6,429 nt of DNA from Tannerella sp. (GCA_031259505.1 JAIRLL010000206.1:1-6429); one strand, 5' to 3'. Positions 1 through 5,533 are shown, counted from the stretch's first letter. Made by a program: numbers and translations. Notes: generated from the sequence alone by a model not told the origin.

Positions 1-139
1 GAGATTTAAGAGAAAGGGCAAATGTTATAGCAAAGCTGATTATATGATTGAAATCTCTCTGAATTTACTTTTTATGAAACTCAATAACGAGATATCTATA
101 CGTATTTAACAATACCAAATATTATTTCAAGCAAGGCTA

Positions 140-182
140 TAAAAGATAAGGAAAAGATTTCGTTTTTTGAAAATATCTTTTA
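140..182. repeat. 9-bp perfect inverted repeat
   Basis: The arms TAAAAGATA (140-148) and TATCTTTTA (174-182) are exact reverse complements with 25 nt between them. The right arm also resembles a Bacteroidetes -7 box (TATCTTTT against TAnnTTTG). Whether it acts as an RNA hairpin, an operator or nothing is unknown. AT-only content raises the odds of chance. Confidence 0.4.
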
Positions 183-218
183 CTGGTCAAACTGACTTAA
201 TCGCTAATGAAATTTTTT

Positions 219-340
219 GCAGTATGAAAAAAAGCAGCATATTTGCACCGTAGAAATATGTTACTGTTTTATGCAGTTAAGATATTTGGATCGGAGTGTC
301 CCCAATCGGAAAAGGGTTACTTTATAGTGACTCTTTTTTT
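219..340 (+). ncRNA. Candidate small structured RNA ending in a terminator
   Basis: This is an inference from structure only. AGCATATTT (236-244) pairs with AAATATGTT (254-262), with one G-U pair, around a 9-nt loop. CAGTA (220-224) can pair with TACTG (262-266) as an outer or alternative helix. A short GGA/TCC hairpin may form near 288-301, and the run ends in the intrinsic terminator at 311-340. No start codon with a credible reading frame lies between. A promoter is not clear: TATCTTTT at 174-181 fits seven of the eight positions of the -7 consensus but has no good -33 partner. It could also be the leader or trailer of an unseen transcript. I recognise no known RNA family. Confidence 0.25.
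311..340 (+). terminator. Intrinsic terminator
   Basis: The stem GGGTTAC (314-320) pairs with GTGACTC (327-333), using two G-U pairs, around the loop TTTATA. AAA at 311-313 extends it against the T-tract at 334-340. No coding gene on this strand ends just upstream, so it serves either the candidate RNA at 219-310 or a transcript entering from the left. Confidence 0.65.
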
Positions 341-485
341 ATGGGAATATTTTTAAACCATATTGTTTCCCGTTTTGCATGTTGATTCTTGACTCAAACA
401 AAATTTCACGCAACAGACAAACGGTCGCTTCAGATTCATCAAGTAAAAATACAGTACTGACAATTTTTTACGACAATCCCGATTG

Positions 486-515
486 GCCCCGCCCCCTCAT
501 TGGCGGGGCTTTTTT
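486..515 (+). terminator. Strong GC-rich intrinsic terminator
   Basis: The arms GCCCCGCC (486-493) and GGCGGGGC (502-509) are perfectly complementary around an 8-nt loop and are followed by six T residues (510-515). No gene that it would obviously terminate is recognisable upstream. Its T-tract almost touches the truncated end of the DUF4160 remnant. This suggests that it belongs to sequence that replaced the 5' part of that gene. Confidence 0.9.
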
Positions 516-522
516 ATGTTGA

Positions 523-678
523 AACATAGAAAATAACAGCGCAAAAATATGGCTTGACCCATTGGTGGAATTAGCTGAAAACAAAGGATTTCAAGAAAAA
601 GAATTAAGTAAGATCATACAGATAGCGATAGAAAATGAAGAAGAATTCAAATCAAAATACAGAGCGCACGTCCGTTGA
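523..678 (+). pseudogene. DUF4160 gene remnant, N-terminus missing
   Basis: The frame reads about 51 residues, including AKIWLDPLVELAENKGF and then a charged helix up to the TGA at 676-678. This is the pattern of the C-terminal part of DUF4160 proteins: a strand ending in AK(I/F)W, then an 'LAEN-GF--KEL--I' helix. The family's N-terminal part (about 30 residues with conserved His and Asp/Glu residues in an H-x-H-like strand) is absent. The frame meets a TGA at 520-522, right behind the terminator at 486-515, and has no suitable start codon. The 3' end overlaps the DUF2442 start by 44 nt in a different frame, so the natural overlapping pair is preserved on this side only. The family's function is unknown. 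A start far upstream through a frameshift is unlikely because that DNA is a terminator. Confidence 0.72.
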
Positions 679-919
679 TATACGCCTGATTACTTCCAGC
701 GGGATAATTGTATCCGTGTCCGGATGCGATTATTATATTTCATATGACCGCCTGCCGTGGTTTAGGGATGCCAAAGTTTCTGATATTTTCAATGTGAAAA
801 TGTGCGGAAGTGACGGCATACGATGGGAAGCGATAGACGTCGATTTGGAAATAGAAAGTTTGATTCACCCCGAACAGTATCCCCTTGTTATGAAACGAAC
901 CGTAAATGAAGTATTATAA
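635..919 (+). CDS. DUF2442 domain protein
   Basis: This 94-residue protein fits the DUF2442 family in length and in its pattern. A first beta strand (residues 14-22) is followed by 'YYISYDRLPWFRDAKVSDIF' (about 32-51) and then 'GIRWEAIDVDLEIESLIHPE' (about 60-79). The W/F-x-D-A---I motif and the D(V/L)D(L)-I--L tail are typical. The function is unknown. Genes of this family very often sit directly after DUF4160 genes, as here, which suggests that the two products act together. Toxin-antitoxin-like behaviour has been speculated but is not shown by this sequence. The start at 635 is the only ATG that includes the first strand, and it lies inside the DUF4160 remnant. The gene appears intact while its partner is broken. 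Its stop overlaps the next ATG (TAATG), so the downstream ORF may be translationally coupled. Confidence 0.85.
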   Translation: MKKNSNQNTERTSVDIRLITSSGIIVSVSGCDYYISYDRLPWFRDAKVSDIFNVKMCGSDGIRWEAIDVDLEIESLIHPEQYPLVMKRTVNEVL

Positions 920-1056
920 TGGATAACAGTTATAATATGGATGCAACTTTGGCATTATCCGTTCAGGAAACGCAAGCCAAAAGCGCAAACGGTAAAGAAA
1001 ATTCAAAAGCGTATGCGCGGTTTTGCAGAAGAATTAAAACAGGTGCAATTCATTGA
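919..1056 (+). CDS. Hypothetical 45-residue protein
   Basis: The ATG at 919-921 overlaps the DUF2442 stop as TAATG, an arrangement typical of translational coupling, and the frame ends in TGA at 1054-1056. The product begins MDNSYNMDATLALSVQ and ends basic (RFCRRIKTGAIH). It is polar, has no membrane segment and belongs to no family I recognise. The neighbouring frame also stays open to 1060-1062 and contains MRGFAEELKQVQFID, which looks about as protein-like. The stretch may therefore be a frameshifted remnant instead of an intact gene. A terminator follows at 1087-1120, which fits the end of a short DUF4160-DUF2442-ORF operon. Confidence 0.4.
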   Translation: MDNSYNMDATLALSVQETQAKSANGKENSKAYARFCRRIKTGAIH

Positions 1057-1086
1057 TTAACTACAATTCTCGAATATTGCACTTTT

Positions 1087-1120
1087 AGTCCGCTCTTTTT
1101 CAGGGAGAGCGGGCTTTTTT
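1087..1120 (+). terminator. Intrinsic terminator, also the likely intron insertion site
   Basis: AGTCCGCTCT (1087-1096) pairs with AGAGCGGGCT (1106-1115), with one G-U pair, around a 9-nt loop. The T-tract runs from 1115 to 1120. It closes the DUF2442 operon. The group II intron sequence starts one or two bases after the T-tract, as expected for class C introns, which are known to insert behind terminator stem-loops. Confidence 0.9.
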
Positions 1121-1121
1121 C

Positions 1122-1243
1122 GTTCGCCCGGCGCGGGCGACAGCTATAGGGTGCAAGTCCCGAACGAGCCCTGATAGTGGGAATCGTTAGCCAAAAGCAA
1201 GGGTGTCCATCACGAGGTGGAATCTGAAGGAAGCCGGAAGGCA
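1122..1243 (+). mobile_element. Group II intron 5' fragment, class C-like
   Basis: The sequence from G1122 follows the 5' domain I of bacterial group IIC introns such as the Oceanobacillus iheyensis intron. In order, it has GTTCG CCCGGC, then AGCTATAGGGTGCAAGTCCC and GAAC, then GTTAGCC with AAGCAAGGGTGTCC, a small hairpin (CCATC ACGA GGTGG), and GGAATCTGAAGGAAGC. The usual first five bases are GUGYG; here they are GTTCG, so the third base is altered. Similarity ends near 1243, where RhuM coding sequence begins. Domains II-VI, including the catalytic hairpin domain V, and the reverse transcriptase/maturase gene are not found anywhere in the window. It is a dead 5' remnant. The exact right end is uncertain by several bases. 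Confidence 0.85.
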
Positions 1244-1457
1244 GTTCGGCAGGGATGTGAAAACCATTGGCAAACATATTAATAATGCTTTAAAAGAGGA
1301 ATTACACGCACTTTCAGTTGTCGCAAATTTTGCGACAACTGCCGCAGACGGCAAAAACTATCTGACGGAGCATTACAGTCTGGACGTGATTTTATCGGTG
1401 GGTTGCAGGGTAAAATCACAACAAGGTGTTCATTTTCCGTACTTTGCAAAGGTATGA
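1236..1457 (+). pseudogene. RhuM-family gene internal fragment
   Basis: About 73 residues match the N-terminal third of RhuM ('virulence protein RhuM') family proteins. The matching segments are FGRDVKTIGKHINNAL (winged-helix/HTH-like part), then ATTAADGK, then HYSLDVILSVG and RVKSQQG. Intact members are several hundred residues long and start before a 'QLA-LF-' segment. Here that start is replaced by group II intron sequence, and the frame ends at TGA 1455-1457 after a degenerate 'HFPYFAKV', where the family usually has '-QFR-WA-KVL'. Usual Tyr in 'VGYRVKS' is Cys here, another sign of decay. A GTG at 1203 opens a continuous frame from the intron into the fragment, so a chimeric 84-residue peptide is possible in principle, but I see no reason to think it is functional. 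RhuM function is poorly understood. Confidence 0.85.
1315..1341. repeat. 27-nt perfect palindrome inside the RhuM fragment
   Basis: The 13-nt arms CAGTTGTCGCAAA (1315-1327) and TTTGCGACAACTG (1329-1341) are exact reverse complements around a single central T. They encode the family-typical 'VVANFATT' segment. The symmetry could come from codon choice on a conserved peptide, or it could be a regulator binding site or hairpin. The sequence alone does not decide this. Confidence 0.85.
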
Positions 1458-1552
1458 CAGGACTAAGACGAAAATGTAAAGTTTTTTCAGGGCAAGTCAA
1501 ATTTGAACTGCGCTGCCCCGGAGACAATGCATAAAAAAGATATATGAATAGC

Positions 1553-1589
1553 AGTCAACGCTTTTCCTCAAAATCTAAATGTGTTGACT
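1553..1589. repeat. 7-bp inverted repeat upstream of the peptidase promoter
   Basis: AGTCAAC (1553-1559) and GTTGACT (1583-1589) are exact reverse complements with 23 nt between them. They lie about 20-56 nt upstream of the -33 box. This might be a spaced operator for a dimeric regulator, but it is short enough to be chance. The rest of 1458-1608 holds no gene or recognised element. Confidence 0.3.
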
Positions 1590-1608
1590 ATGCGAAAAAT
1601 TTCGATTC

Positions 1609-1640
1609 CTTGAATAATTCTCAATTATTTCATATCTTTG
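1609..1640 (+). promoter_or_regulatory. Bacteroidetes-type promoter for the DPP III gene
   Basis: TATCTTTG (1633-1640) matches the Bacteroidetes -7 consensus TAnnTTTG exactly. A CTTG at 1609-1612, close to the TTTG -33 box, sits 20 nt upstream, within the usual 19-21 nt. Transcription would begin near 1645-1650, leaving a 5' leader of only about 10-16 nt before the ATG at 1661. Confidence 0.72.
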
Positions 1641-1660
1641 CCCTTCGATAGATATTTCGA

Positions 1661-3712
1661 ATGAAGAAAACAATATTATTCATGGGATTGACAGCACTTC
1701 TGGCGGCTTGCACAAATCGGGAAGACAGGCCAGCCGCTACGCAGACAGACGGTTTTCAGTATGTAGCAGACCGTTTTGCCGATATTGAAGTCCTGCGCTA
1801 CCAGGCGCCCGGCTTCGAATCGCTCTCTTTGCAGCAAAAACAACTTCTGTATCACCTTTCGGAAGCTGCGCTGATGGGACGCGACATACTGTTCGACCAG
1901 AACAATCGCTACAACCTGGCCGTCCGCCGTGCGCTGGAAGCGATTTGCCAAAACTGCCGCGACGACGTCGACTCGCCCGATTTCAAGGCGCTGGAGACTT
2001 ATCTGAAACAGATCTGGTTTGCCAACGGCATCCATCACCATTACTCCGGCGACAAGTTTGCGCCCGCGTTCACGCCCGCATTTTTCGAACAGTGTATCCG
2101 CCGGCTGGATGAATCGCTCGTGCCGGTGCGCCACGGGCAGACGGTCGACGAATGGCTGGCCGAAATCACTCCCGTGATTTTTCAACCCGAAATCATGCCC
2201 AGGCGCTCCGTGCAAAGCGGCGACGGTGATTTAATCACCGCGTCGGCAAACAATTATTATGGCGACGGCGTCACAATGGCCGATGTCGAAGCGTTTTACG
2301 CCAAACTGAAAAATCCGGACGACACGACGCCCGTTTCCTTCGGCCTCAACAGCCGCCTGGTCAGGGAGCACGGCTCGATTACGGAAAAAGTCTGGAAAAT
2401 AGGCGGCCTGTATACGCAAGCTATCGAAAAAATCACGGCGGAACTGGAAAAGGCGCTCGCCTTCGCCGAAAACGGCAAACAAAAGACTGTCATCGCCAAA
2501 CTGATTGACTATTATCGCACAGGCGACTTGAAAACGTTCGACGAATATTCGATTCTGTGGGTCGAAGACGTGGATTCGGATGTCGATTTCATCAACGGAT
2601 TCATCGAGACTTACGGCGATCCGCTGGGCTTGAAAGCAAGCTGGGAAGCGACCGTCAACTTCGTCAACAGGGAGGCAACGCGCCGCGCGAAAATCATCAG
2701 CGACCATGCGCAGTGGTTCGAAGACCATTCGCCCGTCGATTCCCGCTTCAAAAAGACGGAAGTGAAAGGCGTCAGCGCCAAAGTCATCACCGTCGTCATG
2801 CTGGGAGGCGACTGCTATCCCGCTACACCCATCGGCATCAACCTGCCCAATTCCAACTGGATACGCCATCTGCACGGTTCCAAGTCCGTCACCATCGAAA
2901 ATATCACCGAAGCCTACGACAAAGCCTCGCAGGGCAACGGTTTCAAGGAAGAATTTATGTGGAGCGACGAAGAACGCGCGCTGACGCAGCAATACGGTTT
3001 CGCGACCGACAATCTGCATACCGACCTGCACGAATGTCTCGGGCACGGGTCGGGCATCATCCTGCCGTGCGTCGACCCCGACGGGCTGAAAGCCTACAGT
3101 TCGACACTCGAAGAAGCGCGCGCCGACCTGTTCGCCCTCTATTATCTGGCAGACGGCAAAATGCTGGAGCTTGGGCTGCTTCCCGACGCAGAGGCGTATA
3201 AAGCCGAATATTACCGCTACGTCATGAACGGACTGATGACTCAACTGGTGCGCATCGAACCCGGCAAGGATGTCGAGGAAGCCCACATGCGCAACCGCCA
3301 GTTGATTGCCCGCTGGGTGTATGAGAAAGGACTGCCCGGGCGCGTCGTCGAACTGAAGTCGCGCGACGGCAAAACGTACGTAGTAGTGAACGACTATAAG
3401 AAACTGCGGACGCTGTTCGGACAGTTGCTTGTCGAAGTGCAGCGCATCAAAAGCGAAGGCGATTTCGAGGCCGGAAAACAACTGGTGGAGACGTATGGCG
3501 TAAAAGTAGACCGTGCGCTGCACGACGAAACGCTTGCACGCTATGCCAAACTGAATCTTGCACCCTACAGGGGATTCGTCAATCCGGTGATGAAAGAAGT
3601 GCGCAACGGCCGTGGCGAAGTCGTCGACGTCGTACTTGATTATACGGAAGATTACGTGAACCAAATGTTTCGATACGGGAAAAATTATTCTTTTCTGCCG
3701 ACATACAATTGA
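1661..3712 (+). CDS. Dipeptidyl peptidase III (M49 family), predicted lipoprotein
   Basis: This zinc metallopeptidase releases dipeptides from the N-terminus of short peptides. The 683-residue length fits Bacteroidales members. The zinc motif HECLGH is at residues 457-462 (two His ligands and the catalytic Glu), and EEARAD at 484-489 supplies the third ligand, Glu485, as in the family's second motif. Bacterial enzymes commonly have Cys in the first motif where eukaryotes have Leu. Residues 1-16 (KK followed by a hydrophobic run ending LLAA) and Cys17 form a lipobox, so the mature protein is probably lipid-anchored in the envelope, where it could process peptides taken up for nutrition. Human and yeast relatives are cytosolic. 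The ATG at 1661 is chosen because it gives a complete lipoprotein signal right after the promoter at 1609-1640. The gene is clearly richer in GC than the DNA upstream. No terminator follows it. Confidence 0.96.
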   Translation: MKKTILFMGLTALLAACTNREDRPAATQTDGFQYVADRFADIEVLRYQAPGFESLSLQQKQLLYHLSEAALMGRDILFDQNNRYNLAVRRALEAICQNCRDDVDSPDFKALETYLKQIWFANGIHHHYSGDKFAPAFTPAFFEQCIRRLDESLVPVRHGQTVDEWLAEITPVIFQPEIMPRRSVQSGDGDLITASANNYYGDGVTMADVEAFYAKLKNPDDTTPVSFGLNSRLVREHGSITEKVWKIGGLYTQAIEKITAELEKALAFAENGKQKTVIAKLIDYYRTGDLKTFDEYSILWVEDVDSDVDFINGFIETYGDPLGLKASWEATVNFVNREATRRAKIISDHAQWFEDHSPVDSRFKKTEVKGVSAKVITVVMLGGDCYPATPIGINLPNSNWIRHLHGSKSVTIENITEAYDKASQGNGFKEEFMWSDEERALTQQYGFATDNLHTDLHECLGHGSGIILPCVDPDGLKAYSSTLEEARADLFALYYLADGKMLELGLLPDAEAYKAEYYRYVMNGLMTQLVRIEPGKDVEEAHMRNRQLIARWVYEKGLPGRVVELKSRDGKTYVVVNDYKKLRTLFGQLLVEVQRIKSEGDFEAGKQLVETYGVKVDRALHDETLARYAKLNLAPYRGFVNPVMKEVRNGRGEVVDVVLDYTEDYVNQMFRYGKNYSFLPTYN

Positions 3713-3736
3713 TGTGAAATATTTTTTATACTTTTG
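3708..3736 (+). promoter_or_regulatory. Probable promoter for the fur-like gene and purA
   Basis: TACTTTTG (3729-3736) matches the -7 consensus TAnnTTTG. The best -33 candidate, ATTG at 3708-3711, overlaps the end of the peptidase gene and is only 17 nt away, shorter than the usual 19-21. Transcription would begin near 3742-3746, ahead of the ATG at 3764. Confidence 0.5.
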
Positions 3737-3763
3737 CCGCCTGCGCTAAAACACGCTGAAAAG

Positions 3764-4246
3764 ATGAATACAAATCCGTATGATATAGACAAGATAAGCA
3801 ATTTTTTTAACGAATACCTGATGGAACATGGGCTTCGGAAAACCACGGAACGCAAAACCATTCTGGAGCATATCTGCCGCATTCAGGGGCATTTCGACGT
3901 GGACATGCTGCACGAAAGACTGGAAAACGACAACTTCCACGTCAGCAAGGCATCCATCTACAACACCATCGAATTGCTGATGAACGCCTGTCTGGTCGTG
4001 CGTCATCAATTTTCCACGAAGGTAGTCCGGTATGAATTAAAAAGCGCCGCCATGGGGCATCATCATGTAATATGCTGTTGTTGCGGGGCGGTCAAAGAAA
4101 TCAGGAACGACAAAATCGCACAGTTTGTGAAAGATCTCAAAATTGCCAAATTCACGCAGGAATACTATTCGATGTATATCTACGGCATGTGCTCGAAATG
4201 CAAATACCGCCTGATGAATGACAGGAAAGCAAGAACAGAAAAATGA
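3764..4246 (+). CDS. Fur-family transcriptional regulator
   Basis: This is a metal-responsive repressor of the Fur/PerR/Zur superfamily. The winged-helix DNA-binding domain covers about residues 15-90, with RKTTERKTILEHI (first helices) and the recognition helix SKASIYNTIELL (61-72). The dimerisation domain follows, with RYEL (89-92), HHH (99-101), and two CxxC pairs, C104-C107 (part of CCCC) and C143-C146, that should hold a structural zinc. The length of 160 residues is normal. The ATG at 3764 is preferred over a TTG at 3734, which would add ten residues, because that TTG lies inside the -7 box. The metal sensed (iron, zinc, manganese or peroxide via iron) cannot be told from the sequence. 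It is separated from purA by only 3 nt, so the two are probably cotranscribed. Confidence 0.93.
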   Translation: MNTNPYDIDKISNFFNEYLMEHGLRKTTERKTILEHICRIQGHFDVDMLHERLENDNFHVSKASIYNTIELLMNACLVVRHQFSTKVVRYELKSAAMGHHHVICCCCGAVKEIRNDKIAQFVKDLKIAKFTQEYYSMYIYGMCSKCKYRLMNDRKARTEK

Positions 4247-4249
4247 AAT

Positions 4250-5533
4250 ATGAAAGATATGAAAATAGATGTTTTATTGGGCTTACAATGGGGCGACGAA
4301 GGCAAAGGCAAGGTCGTCGACGTGCTGACGCCCGGATATGATGTAGTTGCCCGGTTTCAGGGCGGGCCGAATGCAGGCCATACGCTGTCTTTCAACGGAG
4401 AAAAATATATCCTCCGTTCCATTCCCTCGGGTATTTTCCAGGGAGAGAAGATCAATATCATCGGAAACGGCGTCGTGCTGGACCCTCTTCTGTTCAAGGA
4501 AGAAACCGAAAATCTTGCCCGAAGCGGGCACGACATCACGCGCCGGCTGTATATCTCGAAAAAAGCCCACCTGATACTCCCGACCCACCGTATCCTGGAT
4601 GCCGCATACGAGGCCGCCAAGGGAAACAGCAAAATAGGGACAACAGGCAAAGGCATCGGGCCGGCCTACACGGACAAAGTCGGACGCAACGGTCTGCGCA
4701 TAGGCGACCTGTTTCACGGCTTCGATAAAAAATACGCCGAAACCAAACGCCATCACGAAACCATACTGCGCGGATTGCACTTCGATTACGACATCGCGGC
4801 GCTGGAAGCCCGGTGGTTCGATGCGCTCGAATACTTGAAAAAATTCAGCATCATCGACAGCGAACACAAAATCAACCGGCTGCTGGCGGAAGGAAAATCC
4901 ATACTGGCCGAAGGCGCACAGGGAACAATGCTCGACATCGACTTCGGCTCGTATCCTTTCGTCACCTCGTCGAACACCGTTTGCGCGGGTTGCTGCACGG
5001 GGCTGGGAGTCGCACCGCGCAATATCGGCGAAGTGTACGGCATATTCAAAGCCTACTGTACGCGCGTGGGAAGCGGGCCGTTCCCGACCGAGTTGACGGA
5101 TGCCACGGGCGACGCGCTGTGTGAACGGGGGAATGAATTTGGCTCCGTCACGGGACGCAGACGCCGTTGCGGATGGATCGACCTGGTCGCGCTCAAATAT
5201 GCCGTCATGATCAACGGCGTCACGCGACTTATCATGATGAAAAGCGATGTGCTGGACCCGTTCGAAACGATCAAGGCGTGTGTCGCCTACCGGATTGACG
5301 GAGAGGAAACAACCGAATTTCCCTTCGACATCTCGGAAGCGGCGGACGTGCAGCCCGTCTACGTGGAACTTCCCGGATGGCAAACCGACATGACGGGCAT
5401 GAAAAGCGAAAACGAATTTCCCGAAGAATTCAATGCTTATTTGTCATTCCTCGAAGAAGAACTCGGAGTACCTGTCGTGATCGTATCAATAGGCCCCGAC
5501 CGCGAACAGACGATTATAAGAGACGGGGAGTAA
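4250..5533 (+). CDS. purA: Adenylosuccinate synthase
   Basis: This cytosolic enzyme joins IMP and aspartate with GTP hydrolysis to make adenylosuccinate, the first committed step from IMP to AMP. The whole fold is present. QWGDEGKGK (residues 13-21) carries the catalytic Asp, and GPNAGH (39-44) carries the catalytic His. GTTGKGIGPAY starts at 130, EGAQGTMLDIDFGSYP starts at 221, TGRRRRCGWID (about 301-311) binds substrates, KSDVLD (331-336) recognises guanine, and GPDREQT lies near the C-terminus. The length of 427 residues is normal. Bacteroidales homologues usually begin MK(V/I)DVLLG, so the second ATG at 4259 may be the true start. The first, at 4250, adds only three residues. The start follows the fur-like stop by 3 nt. 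After the stop there is a 64-nt gap without a terminator. Confidence 0.98.
   Translation: MKDMKIDVLLGLQWGDEGKGKVVDVLTPGYDVVARFQGGPNAGHTLSFNGEKYILRSIPSGIFQGEKINIIGNGVVLDPLLFKEETENLARSGHDITRRLYISKKAHLILPTHRILDAAYEAAKGNSKIGTTGKGIGPAYTDKVGRNGLRIGDLFHGFDKKYAETKRHHETILRGLHFDYDIAALEARWFDALEYLKKFSIIDSEHKINRLLAEGKSILAEGAQGTMLDIDFGSYPFVTSSNTVCAGCCTGLGVAPRNIGEVYGIFKAYCTRVGSGPFPTELTDATGDALCERGNEFGSVTGRRRRCGWIDLVALKYAVMINGVTRLIMMKSDVLDPFETIKACVAYRIDGEETTEFPFDISEAADVQPVYVELPGWQTDMTGMKSENEFPEEFNAYLSFLEEELGVPVVIVSIGPDREQTIIRDGE

Larger units (their letters stand above)
1..522. other. AT-rich stretch without a convincing gene
   Basis: No open frame here looks like a protein. One frame is open from base 2 to a stop at 107-109 and could be the tail of a gene entering from the left, but its residues match no family I recognise. 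A 47-codon frame from ATG 379 to TGA 520-522 runs straight through the strong terminator at 486-515, so it is unlikely to be real. The stretch contains an inverted repeat (140-182), a possible structured RNA (219-340) and two intrinsic terminators. A 7-nt inverted repeat (1-7 with 51-57) and a small palindrome around 452-459 are probably chance. Base composition is clearly more AT-rich than the genes after 1661. Confidence 0.6.

Noticed and set aside
2..109. Possible C-terminal tail of a gene entering from the left edge
   Set aside because: Only 35 AT-rich codons without recognisable residues; an open stretch this short is not evidence of a gene.
302..486. 8-nt inverted repeat CCAATCGG / CCGATTGG flanking 341-478, considered as element ends
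   Set aside because: The arms are too short, a match of this size is expected by chance in this stretch, and there is no gene or target duplication between or beside them.
379..522. 47-codon ORF ending just before the DUF4160 remnant
   Set aside because: It reads straight through the stem, loop and T-tract of the terminator at 486-515, and its residues show no family pattern.
1442..1451. CTTTGCAAAG palindrome and nearby TACTTTGC, considered as a promoter or operator
   Set aside because: It is one base short of the -7 consensus, has no -33 partner at the right distance, and 10-nt palindromes are common.
1279..1527. Minus-strand frame of 82 codons opposite the RhuM fragment
   Set aside because: Its sequence has no recognisable pattern, and the opposite strand carries clear RhuM similarity.
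1478..1533. tRNA-like T-loop on the minus strand (TTCAAAT)
   Set aside because: The bases on either side do not form the five-pair T-stem, and no acceptor or anticodon arm is found.
2557..3201. 214-codon plus-strand frame inside the DPP III gene
   Set aside because: It is an arginine-rich out-of-frame translation of the peptidase gene with no family resemblance.
2231..3664. Long open frame (477 codons) on the minus strand across the DPP III gene
   Set aside because: It is the antisense shadow of a GC-rich gene with strong codon bias. Its translation resembles no protein, while the plus strand encodes a complete M49 enzyme.
4283..5383. Long open frame (366 codons) on the minus strand across purA
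   Set aside because: It is also a codon-bias shadow, since purA on the plus strand is complete and unmistakable.
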